IMG/VR virus record: IMGVR_UViG_3300005253_000645
Location: 1 to 22,099 of that record
Length of the DNA: 22,099 nucleotides
Strand: one strand, 5' to 3'
Source of the DNA: a virus
Numbering within the stretch: the first letter of the stretch is position 1; the number at the start of each line of letters is the position of its first letter. The notes under the pieces were generated by a model, which saw only the letters and a list, made by a program, of their open reading frames with translations, searched no databases and had not been told where the DNA came from. The position numbers and the translations under genes were made by a program. Positions 7,565-13,687 of the stretch are shown here, piece by piece.

Positions 7565-8530
7565 ATGCCAAAAGAACTTTTACTATACGGTCAAAATTTC
7601 GATTTTTCAGCCGAAACACTTATCACTGGAATCGAAGAGAATATGGGTGAACCCATAGCTATCCGGGCAAATACTCCAGGTGGCGATGTCATGGCCGGAT
7701 GGGGGATTATAGCCAAAATGCAAGAGCATGGTGATGTTACAATGAAAATTGATGGTAGTGTTGCCTCCATGGGAACATTTATTGCAATATTTGCTAATAA
7801 AGTGGAAGCATTGGATATATCAAAAATCCATCTACACAGAGCTGAAATAGCATTAGTTAATGATCAGGACGATCAGGATTTTATAGATAGTGTTAATGCT
7901 GATTTAAAGAGAAAACTTGAAGCTAAAATTGATAAAGCTAAATTTAAGGAAATAACCGGCGTATCTATTAATCAATTATTTGATTCGGAAGAAAAAATTA
8001 CTGTTACATTAACCGCCAAAGAAGCAAAGGCAGTTGGATTAGTTGACAAAGTGATAACTCTTAAGCCGGCAGAAGCAAAGGCATTTCAAGAAAAATATTT
8101 TAAAATTGCCGCATCAGAAGCTAAAGTAGATGAACCGGTTACACAACCTGTTAAATATAAACCTAAATCCAAAACGATGAAAAGCGAAACATTGAAAGCT
8201 GAACACCTGGAATTATTTGAGGAAATTTATGGTCAGGGCGTTAATGCCGAAAGGGACCGTGTAGGTTCATGGGCTACCTTCCTGGAGGTAGATCCTAAAA
8301 AAGTGATAAAAGCCATCAGCGAAGGTTCGGAACTTACAGCTACATCAATGGCAGAACTTACACTGAAGAGCGTTACTGCGAAGGCTATAAAAAATATAGA
8401 AGCAGATGGTGCAGGAGAAACCGAAACGGATGAAAAGGATGCAAAAGCAAAAACAGAAAATGATAAAAAAATTGAAGCCTTTGAAGAAGAAGTAGATTTT
8501 AAATTAGGACTTAATAAAAAAGCTAAATAA
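7565..8530 (+). CDS. ClpP/S49-like prohead protease with C-terminal scaffold-like region (321 aa)
   Basis: The N-terminal 180 residues form a serine protease of the ClpP/SppA fold. They carry NTPGGDVMAGWG (oxyanion-hole strand), DGSVASMGTFIA with the probable nucleophile Ser in VASMG, and IHLHRAE with the probable catalytic His, then a region ending KEAKAVGLVDKVI. In lambda-type heads this enzyme (gpC) trims scaffold and capsid proteins during maturation. The last 115 residues are charged and helical, and in lambda the scaffold Nu3 is nested at this place. An in-frame ATG at 8177 (residue 205) could start such a product of 117 aa. I chose the ATG at 7565 because the longer upstream reading would run through the promoter-like gap and adds no conserved sequence. 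Confidence 0.8.
   Translation: MPKELLLYGQNFDFSAETLITGIEENMGEPIAIRANTPGGDVMAGWGIIAKMQEHGDVTMKIDGSVASMGTFIAIFANKVEALDISKIHLHRAEIALVNDQDDQDFIDSVNADLKRKLEAKIDKAKFKEITGVSINQLFDSEEKITVTLTAKEAKAVGLVDKVITLKPAEAKAFQEKYFKIAASEAKVDEPVTQPVKYKPKSKTMKSETLKAEHLELFEEIYGQGVNAERDRVGSWATFLEVDPKKVIKAISEGSELTATSMAELTLKSVTAKAIKNIEADGAGETETDEKDAKAKTENDKKIEAFEEEVDFKLGLNKKAK
8177..8530 (+). CDS. Possible nested scaffold protein (in-frame internal start)
   Basis: The ATG at 8177 is in frame with the protease gene and begins right after a Lys/Pro linker. The 117-residue product (MKSETLKAEHLELFEEIYGQ...) is highly charged, mostly helical and ends in a long Glu/Lys/Ala stretch, as expected for a head scaffold. In lambda, Nu3 is made from exactly such an internal start in gene C. 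No Shine-Dalgarno is visible before 8177, so separate expression is uncertain; the region may act only as a fused scaffold released by the protease. Confidence 0.35.
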   Translation: MKSETLKAEHLELFEEIYGQGVNAERDRVGSWATFLEVDPKKVIKAISEGSELTATSMAELTLKSVTAKAIKNIEADGAGETETDEKDAKAKTENDKKIEAFEEEVDFKLGLNKKAK

Positions 8531-8976
8531 TGAGCAAACAAATAGTTAATCTAAACACCGGCCAACAAGCCATTATACATACTGATATATCAAAGATATT
8601 CGTATGGAATAATCGTTATGATACCTTTGCGTATAATAACGATGACTACAATGACGTAACCCTGCAAGCCGGTACGGTAATGGGTCGTATTTCTGCAACC
8701 GGCAAGATCAAACCCCTGCGATCAGATAATGCAGATGGCAGTCAATTCCCTATAGGCGTCCTGAATCAGGGCCGTATAGTTGCAGCCGGTGAAACGGTAA
8801 ATGTATCAATATGTGTAGCCGGAGATGTAGTTAAAGATAAATTAGTATTTGCAAAAGCCGGTGATACTCTGGATACGGTTGTATCCGGGAAAAGACTAAG
8901 GGACAGGATTGGTTCTGATACCGTTGGTATCAAACTTGTTGGTGGAACAGAACACACTAAAACCGATAACGATTAA
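8530..8976 (+). CDS. Head decoration protein, lambda gpD-like (148 aa)
   Basis: This small beta-rich protein lies between protease and major capsid genes, the position of lambda D. The core has LQAGTVMGRISATGKIKPL, DGSQFPIGVL and a later VNVSICVAGDVVKDKLVF, the usual decoration-protein pattern 'l.aGtvlg......g.......dg...a.GvL...v...g....v...v.g.v....l'. Such proteins bind as trimers on the expanded capsid and stabilise it. Its ATG shares an A with the TAA of the protease gene. Length is somewhat above lambda gpD (110 aa), mainly from the N-terminal arm. Confidence 0.7.
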   Translation: MSKQIVNLNTGQQAIIHTDISKIFVWNNRYDTFAYNNDDYNDVTLQAGTVMGRISATGKIKPLRSDNADGSQFPIGVLNQGRIVAAGETVNVSICVAGDVVKDKLVFAKAGDTLDTVVSGKRLRDRIGSDTVGIKLVGGTEHTKTDND

Positions 8977-8993
8977 TTAAATAAATAAACACT

Positions 8994-10037
8994 ATGGGAG
9001 CTATAGCAGCATCAGACGCAAAAGCACTTTTTACTAAGAAATTGATTGACGTATATCGCGAGAAAACTACGCCAACATCATTTTTACGTTCATTCTTTAA
9101 GGTAGAAGAAACTGCAACAAAAGAGTTATCTATTGAAGTTCAACGTGGAACCGAAAAGTTTGCAGTTGATGTAGAAAGGGGTACTGAAGGAAACCGTAAT
9201 CAGTTCTTAAAAAGTACTGAAAAGATTTTTGTACCACCTTTTTATCGTGAATATTTTGATGCAACAGAACTTAGTCTGTATGACAGGTTATTTGGATCTA
9301 CGGAGATTGATGCCGGCATTTTTTCTGCCTTCTTAAATCAGGTTGCTGAAAAATTAAGAACATTACAAGATATAATTGAAAGGGCTTACGAAAAGCAATG
9401 TTCGGAAGTATTAGATACAGGCATTGTAAATCTTACAGCCGGAATAAATATTGACTTCAAAAGAAAAGCGGGCTCTTTGGTAGATAACAGTGGAACCCCC
9501 TGGACAGGTGCCAATGATCCATTCGCTCAAATAGCTGCCGGGTGTAAGATTTTAAGACAGCAAGGTAAAACAATGGGTAATACCTTTAATCTGATTGTTG
9601 GAGAAACCGCATTAGCGGCTTTTTTCAATAATTCTTTTGTAAAAGATACGGCTGATATAAGGAGAATAGATCATGTATCCATCAGACGACCACAAAGAGA
9701 TTCAGTAGGGGGAACAACTCATGGTGAATTTTCTGCAAACGATTATAATATCAGACTTTGGAGCTATCCGGAATTTTTTGATGATGCTAGTGATGTTCAA
9801 ACTCCTTTTATAAATCCTAAGAAAGCTATTTTGCTTCCTGAAAATCCACGTTTTATATTAGGATTTGCCGCTGTGCCTCAGCTTCTTACCAAGGGCGAAA
9901 GTGTTAAAACAGGAGCTTTCATTGTAGGAGATTACATTGACGAAAGAAATGCAAAGCATGTATTTGATATTAAGTCTGCGGGGGTAGCAATACCGGTAGG
10001 AGTTGATATGATCTATACCATGCAGGTAACGGCTTAA
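8994..10037 (+). CDS. Major capsid protein, lambda gpE-like (347 aa)
   Basis: The sequence follows the lambda gpE family of HK97-fold capsid proteins. An N-terminal helix is followed by TPTSFLRSFFKVEETATKEL (the 'ps.fL.d.fF....' motif), then VQRGTEKFAVDVERGTEGNRN and VPPFYREYFDATELSLYDRLFG, the conserved 'aP.y.k..f.it..dl' part. A long A-domain holds GTPWTGANDPFAQIAAGCKIL and NTFNLIVGETALAAFF ('P.vliMg..a...f..n'). The end, GVAIPVGVDMIYTMQVTA, is the typical P-loop and closing strand. Length is normal. The gene sits with decoration and FI-like genes in an uninterrupted operon that ends at a strong terminator hairpin. Confidence 0.88.
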   Translation: MGAIAASDAKALFTKKLIDVYREKTTPTSFLRSFFKVEETATKELSIEVQRGTEKFAVDVERGTEGNRNQFLKSTEKIFVPPFYREYFDATELSLYDRLFGSTEIDAGIFSAFLNQVAEKLRTLQDIIERAYEKQCSEVLDTGIVNLTAGINIDFKRKAGSLVDNSGTPWTGANDPFAQIAAGCKILRQQGKTMGNTFNLIVGETALAAFFNNSFVKDTADIRRIDHVSIRRPQRDSVGGTTHGEFSANDYNIRLWSYPEFFDDASDVQTPFINPKKAILLPENPRFILGFAAVPQLLTKGESVKTGAFIVGDYIDERNAKHVFDIKSAGVAIPVGVDMIYTMQVTA

Positions 10038-10039
10038 AT

Positions 10040-10450
10040 ATGAAACATTACAAGTTAATAGCCCTCTCAGTAGGGGCAAAAGGTAATAGACCTTTATTTA
10101 AAAAGGATAATAAAACTTATCCCGAAAATACCTGGGACGAAGGAAGAGCAGAGGAATTAGTTGGATTGGGATTTTTGGTAAGAATAAAAGGAGATCCCAT
10201 AAAAGCAACGCCTAAAATTAAAAGTGAACCCAAACCCGAAAAAGAAAAGCCTGAAGCTAAAAAAGAACCTTCTATTTTGGATAGCATGAAAGAGGCAGGT
10301 GGCGAAGAGACCGAAGAAATATCAGAAAAAGATGAAAAAGAGGCATTATTAAAAGAAGCTAAAGAGCTTGCTGAGAATAAAGGCATAAAGGCGCCTCACT
10401 ATTTAACAGGCATTGAAAAATTAAAAACTTTTATTGACGATAATAAATAA
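10040..10450 (+). CDS. gpFI-position head protein with Lys/Glu linker and HeH/LEM-like end (136 aa)
   Basis: This begins 2 nt after the capsid gene. The N-terminus (KHYKLIALSVGAKGNRPLF..., then EGRAEELVGLGFLVRI) is a small beta-containing domain often found in the gene after a phage capsid gene. The middle (residues 55-105) is a charged Lys/Glu/Pro linker. The last 35 residues, LLKEAKELAENKGIKAPHYL then TGIEKLKTFIDDN, look like a HeH/LEM- or SAP-type helix-extended-helix fold that can bind DNA or protein. In lambda the corresponding FI protein assists DNA packaging. The role here is inferred from position, and direct sequence similarity to FI is not evident. Confidence 0.5.
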   Translation: MKHYKLIALSVGAKGNRPLFKKDNKTYPENTWDEGRAEELVGLGFLVRIKGDPIKATPKIKSEPKPEKEKPEAKKEPSILDSMKEAGGEETEEISEKDEKEALLKEAKELAENKGIKAPHYLTGIEKLKTFIDDNK

Positions 10451-10471
10451 TTTTTGGTTAGGCAATTTCGG

Positions 10472-10500
10472 GGGGAATATTAATAGTATTCCCCTTTTTT
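10472..10500 (+). terminator. Strong intrinsic terminator after the capsid operon
   Basis: A perfect 8-bp stem GGGGAATA / TATTCCCC (10472-10479 and 10487-10494) encloses a 7-nt loop and is followed at once by six T residues. It lies 21 nt after the FI-like stop codon, and the next gene's ATG is only 3 nt past the T tract. It probably reduces transcription from the highly expressed capsid genes into the neck and tail genes. Confidence 0.85.
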
Positions 10501-10503
10501 GTT

Positions 10504-10881
10504 ATGGGGCTAATAGATAGGGCTAAATCGGATATTAAAGCCATTACAAGCAATCCTGATGAATTTGGGGTAAGTATGACATTTACTGCTCCAAGTGGTG
10601 AGACAGCCACGCTAAATGGGCTGCATTCAAAGCATCATATGAGTATGGATACAGATGGAAATATGATAAGCAGCAAAAATGCTCATATATCCGTTTCAGA
10701 GGAATTATTAACAGCACAAAATTATCCGGTCCGGAAAGCCGGTGAAGTAAATCTCAAAAATCATAGGGTTAGCGTAAAAGATAGTACAGGAATTAGTAAG
10801 GATTATGTGATCAGAGAGTGGTATCCGGATGAAACTATTGGATTAATAACGTGTATATTAGGAAGCCATGGCACAAATTAA
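10504..10881 (+). CDS. Head-tail adaptor, lambda gpFII-like (125 aa)
   Basis: The protein opens with GLIDRAKSDIKAITSNPDEFGVSMTF and continues with a beta-rich body: TLNGLHSKHHMSMDTDGNM, KNAHISVSEELL, and KNHRVSVKDSTG ending YVIREWYPDETIGLITCILG. This is the recurrent pattern of small phage head-tail attachment proteins at the FII position (lambda gpFII is 117 aa), including the closing 'd...g.i.i.L' strands. These proteins sit on the filled head and form the docking site for the tail. The gene starts 3 nt after the terminator T tract, without room for a separate ribosome site. It overlaps the next gene by 14 nt. Confidence 0.7.
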   Translation: MGLIDRAKSDIKAITSNPDEFGVSMTFTAPSGETATLNGLHSKHHMSMDTDGNMISSKNAHISVSEELLTAQNYPVRKAGEVNLKNHRVSVKDSTGISKDYVIREWYPDETIGLITCILGSHGTN

Positions 10882-12295
10882 AGAAATTATACCGGCTCAA
10901 TATTTTGAAGTTATTCGTAATAGGATAGCTGAAATATTAACTGATGAATTAGACAACCAGGTAGTACTTACTTATGATGCCGACCTGGAAGCCACTGTTT
11001 ATGTAGATAGGTTTGTTCCTTTTGATCATACCGACACACCGGCTGTTAACATATCATTTGCAGAGGGCAAATATGATAATCAAACCGTTGTAGATGTTGA
11101 CGGTACTTATGTTTTCTTTATAGACGCTTTTACCCGGGCCAATACAACCAATAGTGATAGGGGGGATAAATTGGCTATGTTCAAACTCCATAAGCTATTA
11201 GGGGTCTGCAGGGCAATTATACAAAATCCTATTTACAAGACACTTGGATTTGAGCCGCCATTTATAATGAGCCGGCAGATATCAAATATTTCTATTGCGG
11301 CCCCCCAAAAAGAAGGTGATGCTTTAAGTGTGGTAATGGGCAGACTAATTTTAACTATAGTCGCTCCTGAAGATACGCAGCTTTTAACTGCAAAATTAAT
11401 AGCCGGCTTTGATACGCAGGTCAAACTTTCTTTAACAGATAAGGGTTATATTTTTTCCGGGGATAATATCCCCATCCCGCCGGTAACTGATGGAAAAGTA
11501 AAGTTAAATGATGATGATTTTGGGACCGTGGCAGAGGGTGATACCTTAAATATTCCGGTTGTAAATACCTATGATGAGGAGTTAGGATCTAAGATCATGG
11601 AAAAATGGGTCATTGAAGATCAACAATATAAAGATACTGATAATGTTGTTAAGAGTGTTCCTGCGGGGACTTTGATAATATGTACGCAAGAATCACCTAT
11701 TAATCAACTTACTTGCCAGGAATTAAACGATGGGCTTACACAAAGCCAACGCCAAGTAATACAAAGAGTTGCATCTATAAAGACAGGGCAGACTATAAGC
11801 TATGCAACAGGCGATGATGCAGACAGGGGAGACGGCAGAGGAGTGGATTTTTTCACTTTAGATTGTAATAATTCTTTTGGAAATACCAATAAACAAACCG
11901 ATATTAATGGGTTACAAGTATATGGAAATGATTATCTGATTGATCATCTAACAGGATTGGGATGGTATTTATTAAAGAGGGTTGATGCTAATTGGGCTAC
12001 GGCAATGGCAAATGCATTAACAGATACGACTCTTGGATATGACGATTGGTTTATTCCTAATCTTAGACAATTTTTATCTTTACTCTTTTTGGGTGATACC
12101 GGCAATAGATACCCATTATATTATGAACCAATAAATAATTTTACCCCAATAATATCTTCTAACTTTTGGACTTCAACGACAAGGATGTTTAATACAGATA
12201 CTGCAGGACTCTTTATTCTCGACGGCGGTTCTGTTTTGTGGTTTTCAAAACTCAATATCAGGCAGGTGGTAATTTGTAGAAAACATTTTGGGTGA
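10868..12295 (+). CDS. Tail terminator-like protein fused to a DUF1566 / C-type-lectin-like domain (475 aa)
   Basis: Residues about 1-195 resemble a tail-terminator or neck protein. An N-terminal helix (PAQYFEVIRNRIAEILTDEL) is followed by VYVDRFVPFDHTDTPAVNISF, VDGTYVFFIDAFTRANTT, LHKLLGVCRAIIQNPIYKTLG, and a strand ending TDKGYIF. After a beta-type linker comes a C-terminal domain (about 305-475) with a DUF1566 (Lcl C-terminal) pattern: DHLTGLGWYLLKRVDANWAT, then GYDDWFIPNLRQFLSLLF, NFWTSTT, and a final strand with VVICRKHFG. DUF1566 domains have a C-type-lectin-like fold and act as ligand-binding display domains, some of them targets of diversity-generating retroelements. No reverse transcriptase or template repeat was seen in the window. 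The fusion suggests a binding domain displayed near the neck or tail. Confidence 0.6.
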   Translation: MAQIKEIIPAQYFEVIRNRIAEILTDELDNQVVLTYDADLEATVYVDRFVPFDHTDTPAVNISFAEGKYDNQTVVDVDGTYVFFIDAFTRANTTNSDRGDKLAMFKLHKLLGVCRAIIQNPIYKTLGFEPPFIMSRQISNISIAAPQKEGDALSVVMGRLILTIVAPEDTQLLTAKLIAGFDTQVKLSLTDKGYIFSGDNIPIPPVTDGKVKLNDDDFGTVAEGDTLNIPVVNTYDEELGSKIMEKWVIEDQQYKDTDNVVKSVPAGTLIICTQESPINQLTCQELNDGLTQSQRQVIQRVASIKTGQTISYATGDDADRGDGRGVDFFTLDCNNSFGNTNKQTDINGLQVYGNDYLIDHLTGLGWYLLKRVDANWATAMANALTDTTLGYDDWFIPNLRQFLSLLFLGDTGNRYPLYYEPINNFTPIISSNFWTSTTRMFNTDTAGLFILDGGSVLWFSKLNIRQVVICRKHFG

Positions 12296-12307
12296 AAATT
12301 TTAAATT

Positions 12308-12532
12308 ATGAAAACATATACTAAAAACACAGGAATAACAAGCCATTTGGAAGTCAAGGCAGACTTCTTTAAAGTAGCTAAAGTAACCTTAGAGGTACAT
12401 TATGCACCTACTAAAAAGGACTTGGCAGATGGTAAAAATATTCATTCCCGGAGTTATGATCTGCCTCTGCCGGCAGATATTGAACAACAATTACTTAAAT
12501 TGGCGATCCATAAAGGAGCTAAGATAGTATGA
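12308..12532 (+). CDS. Small protein of unknown function (74 aa)
   Basis: I do not recognise this protein. It is mixed alpha/beta: GITSHLEVKADFFKVAKVTLEVHY forms two likely strands, then a Lys-rich loop and a strand SRSYDLPLPADIEQQLLKLA leading to a helix. There is no signal peptide or membrane segment. The stop overlaps the next ATG (ATGA at 12529). It lies among virion genes and may be a small structural or assembly protein. Confidence 0.55.
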   Translation: MKTYTKNTGITSHLEVKADFFKVAKVTLEVHYAPTKKDLADGKNIHSRSYDLPLPADIEQQLLKLAIHKGAKIV

Positions 12533-12774
12533 TATTACAAGCACATTGGTCGGATATGACCTTTTATATGAAAGATGTCATATGGTTTTGCACGTTATTA
12601 ATTCCTTTAGTTGTTGCTTATGTAACGATATACGCCAATAAGAAGCGGATAGAAAAATTAGAGAAAAAGACTGATAATTTAAAAGAAATATTTAGTAATT
12701 TGCGGGTTACTATGGTAGAATTGAAACTTGAAATACTTGAAGAGGTAAGAAAAATATTTAATAATAACAAATAA
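12529..12774 (+). CDS. Small membrane protein with cytoplasmic coiled coil (81 aa)
   Basis: One membrane segment (about residues 17-35, DVIWFCTLLIPLVVAYVTIY) is followed by basic residues and then a heptad-rich helix (RIEKLEKKTDNLKEIF... VELKLEILEEVRKIF), so it looks like a single-pass protein with a coiled coil. The basic residues right after the segment suggest that the coiled coil is cytoplasmic. Similar layouts occur in phage lysis accessory or haemolysin-like (XhlA-type) proteins, although in XhlA the coiled coil precedes the membrane segment. It overlaps the upstream gene by 4 nt. Role unknown; lysis or membrane anchoring are possibilities. Confidence 0.55.
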   Translation: MILQAHWSDMTFYMKDVIWFCTLLIPLVVAYVTIYANKKRIEKLEKKTDNLKEIFSNLRVTMVELKLEILEEVRKIFNNNK

Positions 12775-12802
12775 ATGATTATCTTTACAAAAAATTAAAA
12801 CT

Positions 12803-13417
12803 ATGAATTTTCATGATGAATTTTTAGTAAGAGACCATGATTTAAGTGGAGTAGACAAAAATTATATAACAGGTGATTTGAGTGGAATAAAGTTAGCTGC
12901 TATTTTAGTATCTTCTGATAAAAATTTTGCATCCGGGGCGACAAAACCTACGGTAAAGATCAAGGTTATAAATAGTGAATCTATCATAGCAATAGCAGCA
13001 GCCCCTACTGCCGGTGGTGCCGGATATAGTGTTGGTGATATTTTGACGCTTACAGAAGGTTCATTTGGTACGGTAGAAGTAATGGCAGTAACAGATGGTG
13101 TGGTAACTGCTGTTAGTTTAAGAAGTGGGGGAGTTAATTATACTGTGGGTGCAGGAAAAGTTACAATTGGTGGGCAAAGCAACTTTACACCAGGGAAGCC
13201 CGGCGTAAATGTTGTTACCGGAACAGGTTGTACGATAGAGATCATACATGTTGCTAACTTTGTTGAAATAACAGCTTTGCTTGTAACCGTAACGGATAAG
13301 AATGAGACGAATATAAGAGTATTGCCCGACTTTGAGGCAAAATATATAATGGGTGCTGTAGCAAACAATGATGGCTCAGCAGGGAACCTGGCTATACATC
13401 TTTTAGGAAAAAAATAA
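12803..13417 (+). CDS. Beta-rich virion protein with glycine-rich repeats (204 aa)
   Basis: The core (about residues 60-150) is glycine/threonine/valine rich: AGGAGYSVGDILTLTEGSFG, VTDGVVTAVSLRSGGVNYTV, and GCTIEIIHVANFVEIT. The pattern 'GgaGYsvGDiltl...GtveV.aV.dGvVtaVsl.sgG.nYtvg' recurs in phage structural proteins, probably forming a repetitive beta-helix or beta-sandwich. The C-terminal part (NIRVLPDFEAKYIMGAVANN) may be a separate small domain. No enzymatic residues are visible. It lies between a membrane protein and a small virion protein, and is probably a capsid or tail fibre or decoration component. Confidence 0.5.
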   Translation: MNFHDEFLVRDHDLSGVDKNYITGDLSGIKLAAILVSSDKNFASGATKPTVKIKVINSESIIAIAAAPTAGGAGYSVGDILTLTEGSFGTVEVMAVTDGVVTAVSLRSGGVNYTVGAGKVTIGGQSNFTPGKPGVNVVTGTGCTIEIIHVANFVEITALLVTVTDKNETNIRVLPDFEAKYIMGAVANNDGSAGNLAIHLLGKK

Positions 13418-13424
13418 ATAATAT

Positions 13425-13676
13425 ATGGACACATATATAAGAAATGATAGAGCTGTACCCGGGTCCGTCAGGTCAGATGTACATACCCAGACATTAAATG
13501 CAGGGGACAACACAAGAAATCATGGCTTGGGAAAGGCCATCATAGGGTTTTTCGTTCAAGATGGCAATGATTTTGTAGAAGTCGAGGGGAATATTATTGA
13601 TAGTGATAATTTTAATTTCAATCTTGCATCGGGAAGTATTGTCAATGCTAAACTTACATTAATTTATACTCAATAA
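13425..13676 (+). CDS. Small beta-sandwich-like virion protein (83 aa)
   Basis: The sequence has LNAGDNTRNHGLGKAIIGFF, a short linker, and IIDSDNFNFNLASGSIVNAKLTLIYTQ. This alternation of strands with a final 'vNakltliy' strand looks like the small beta domains that phages place at fibre ends. I do not recognise a named family. It follows the glycine-rich virion gene by 7 nt and precedes the signal-peptide fibre by 11 nt, so the three are probably made together. Confidence 0.5.
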   Translation: MDTYIRNDRAVPGSVRSDVHTQTLNAGDNTRNHGLGKAIIGFFVQDGNDFVEVEGNIIDSDNFNFNLASGSIVNAKLTLIYTQ

Positions 13677-13687
13677 AATTTAAAATT

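Noticed and set aside
12160-12295. Variable repeat of a diversity-generating retroelement
   Set aside because: The DUF1566 end would be the right place, but I found no template repeat and no reverse transcriptase in the window, so no retroelement is claimed.
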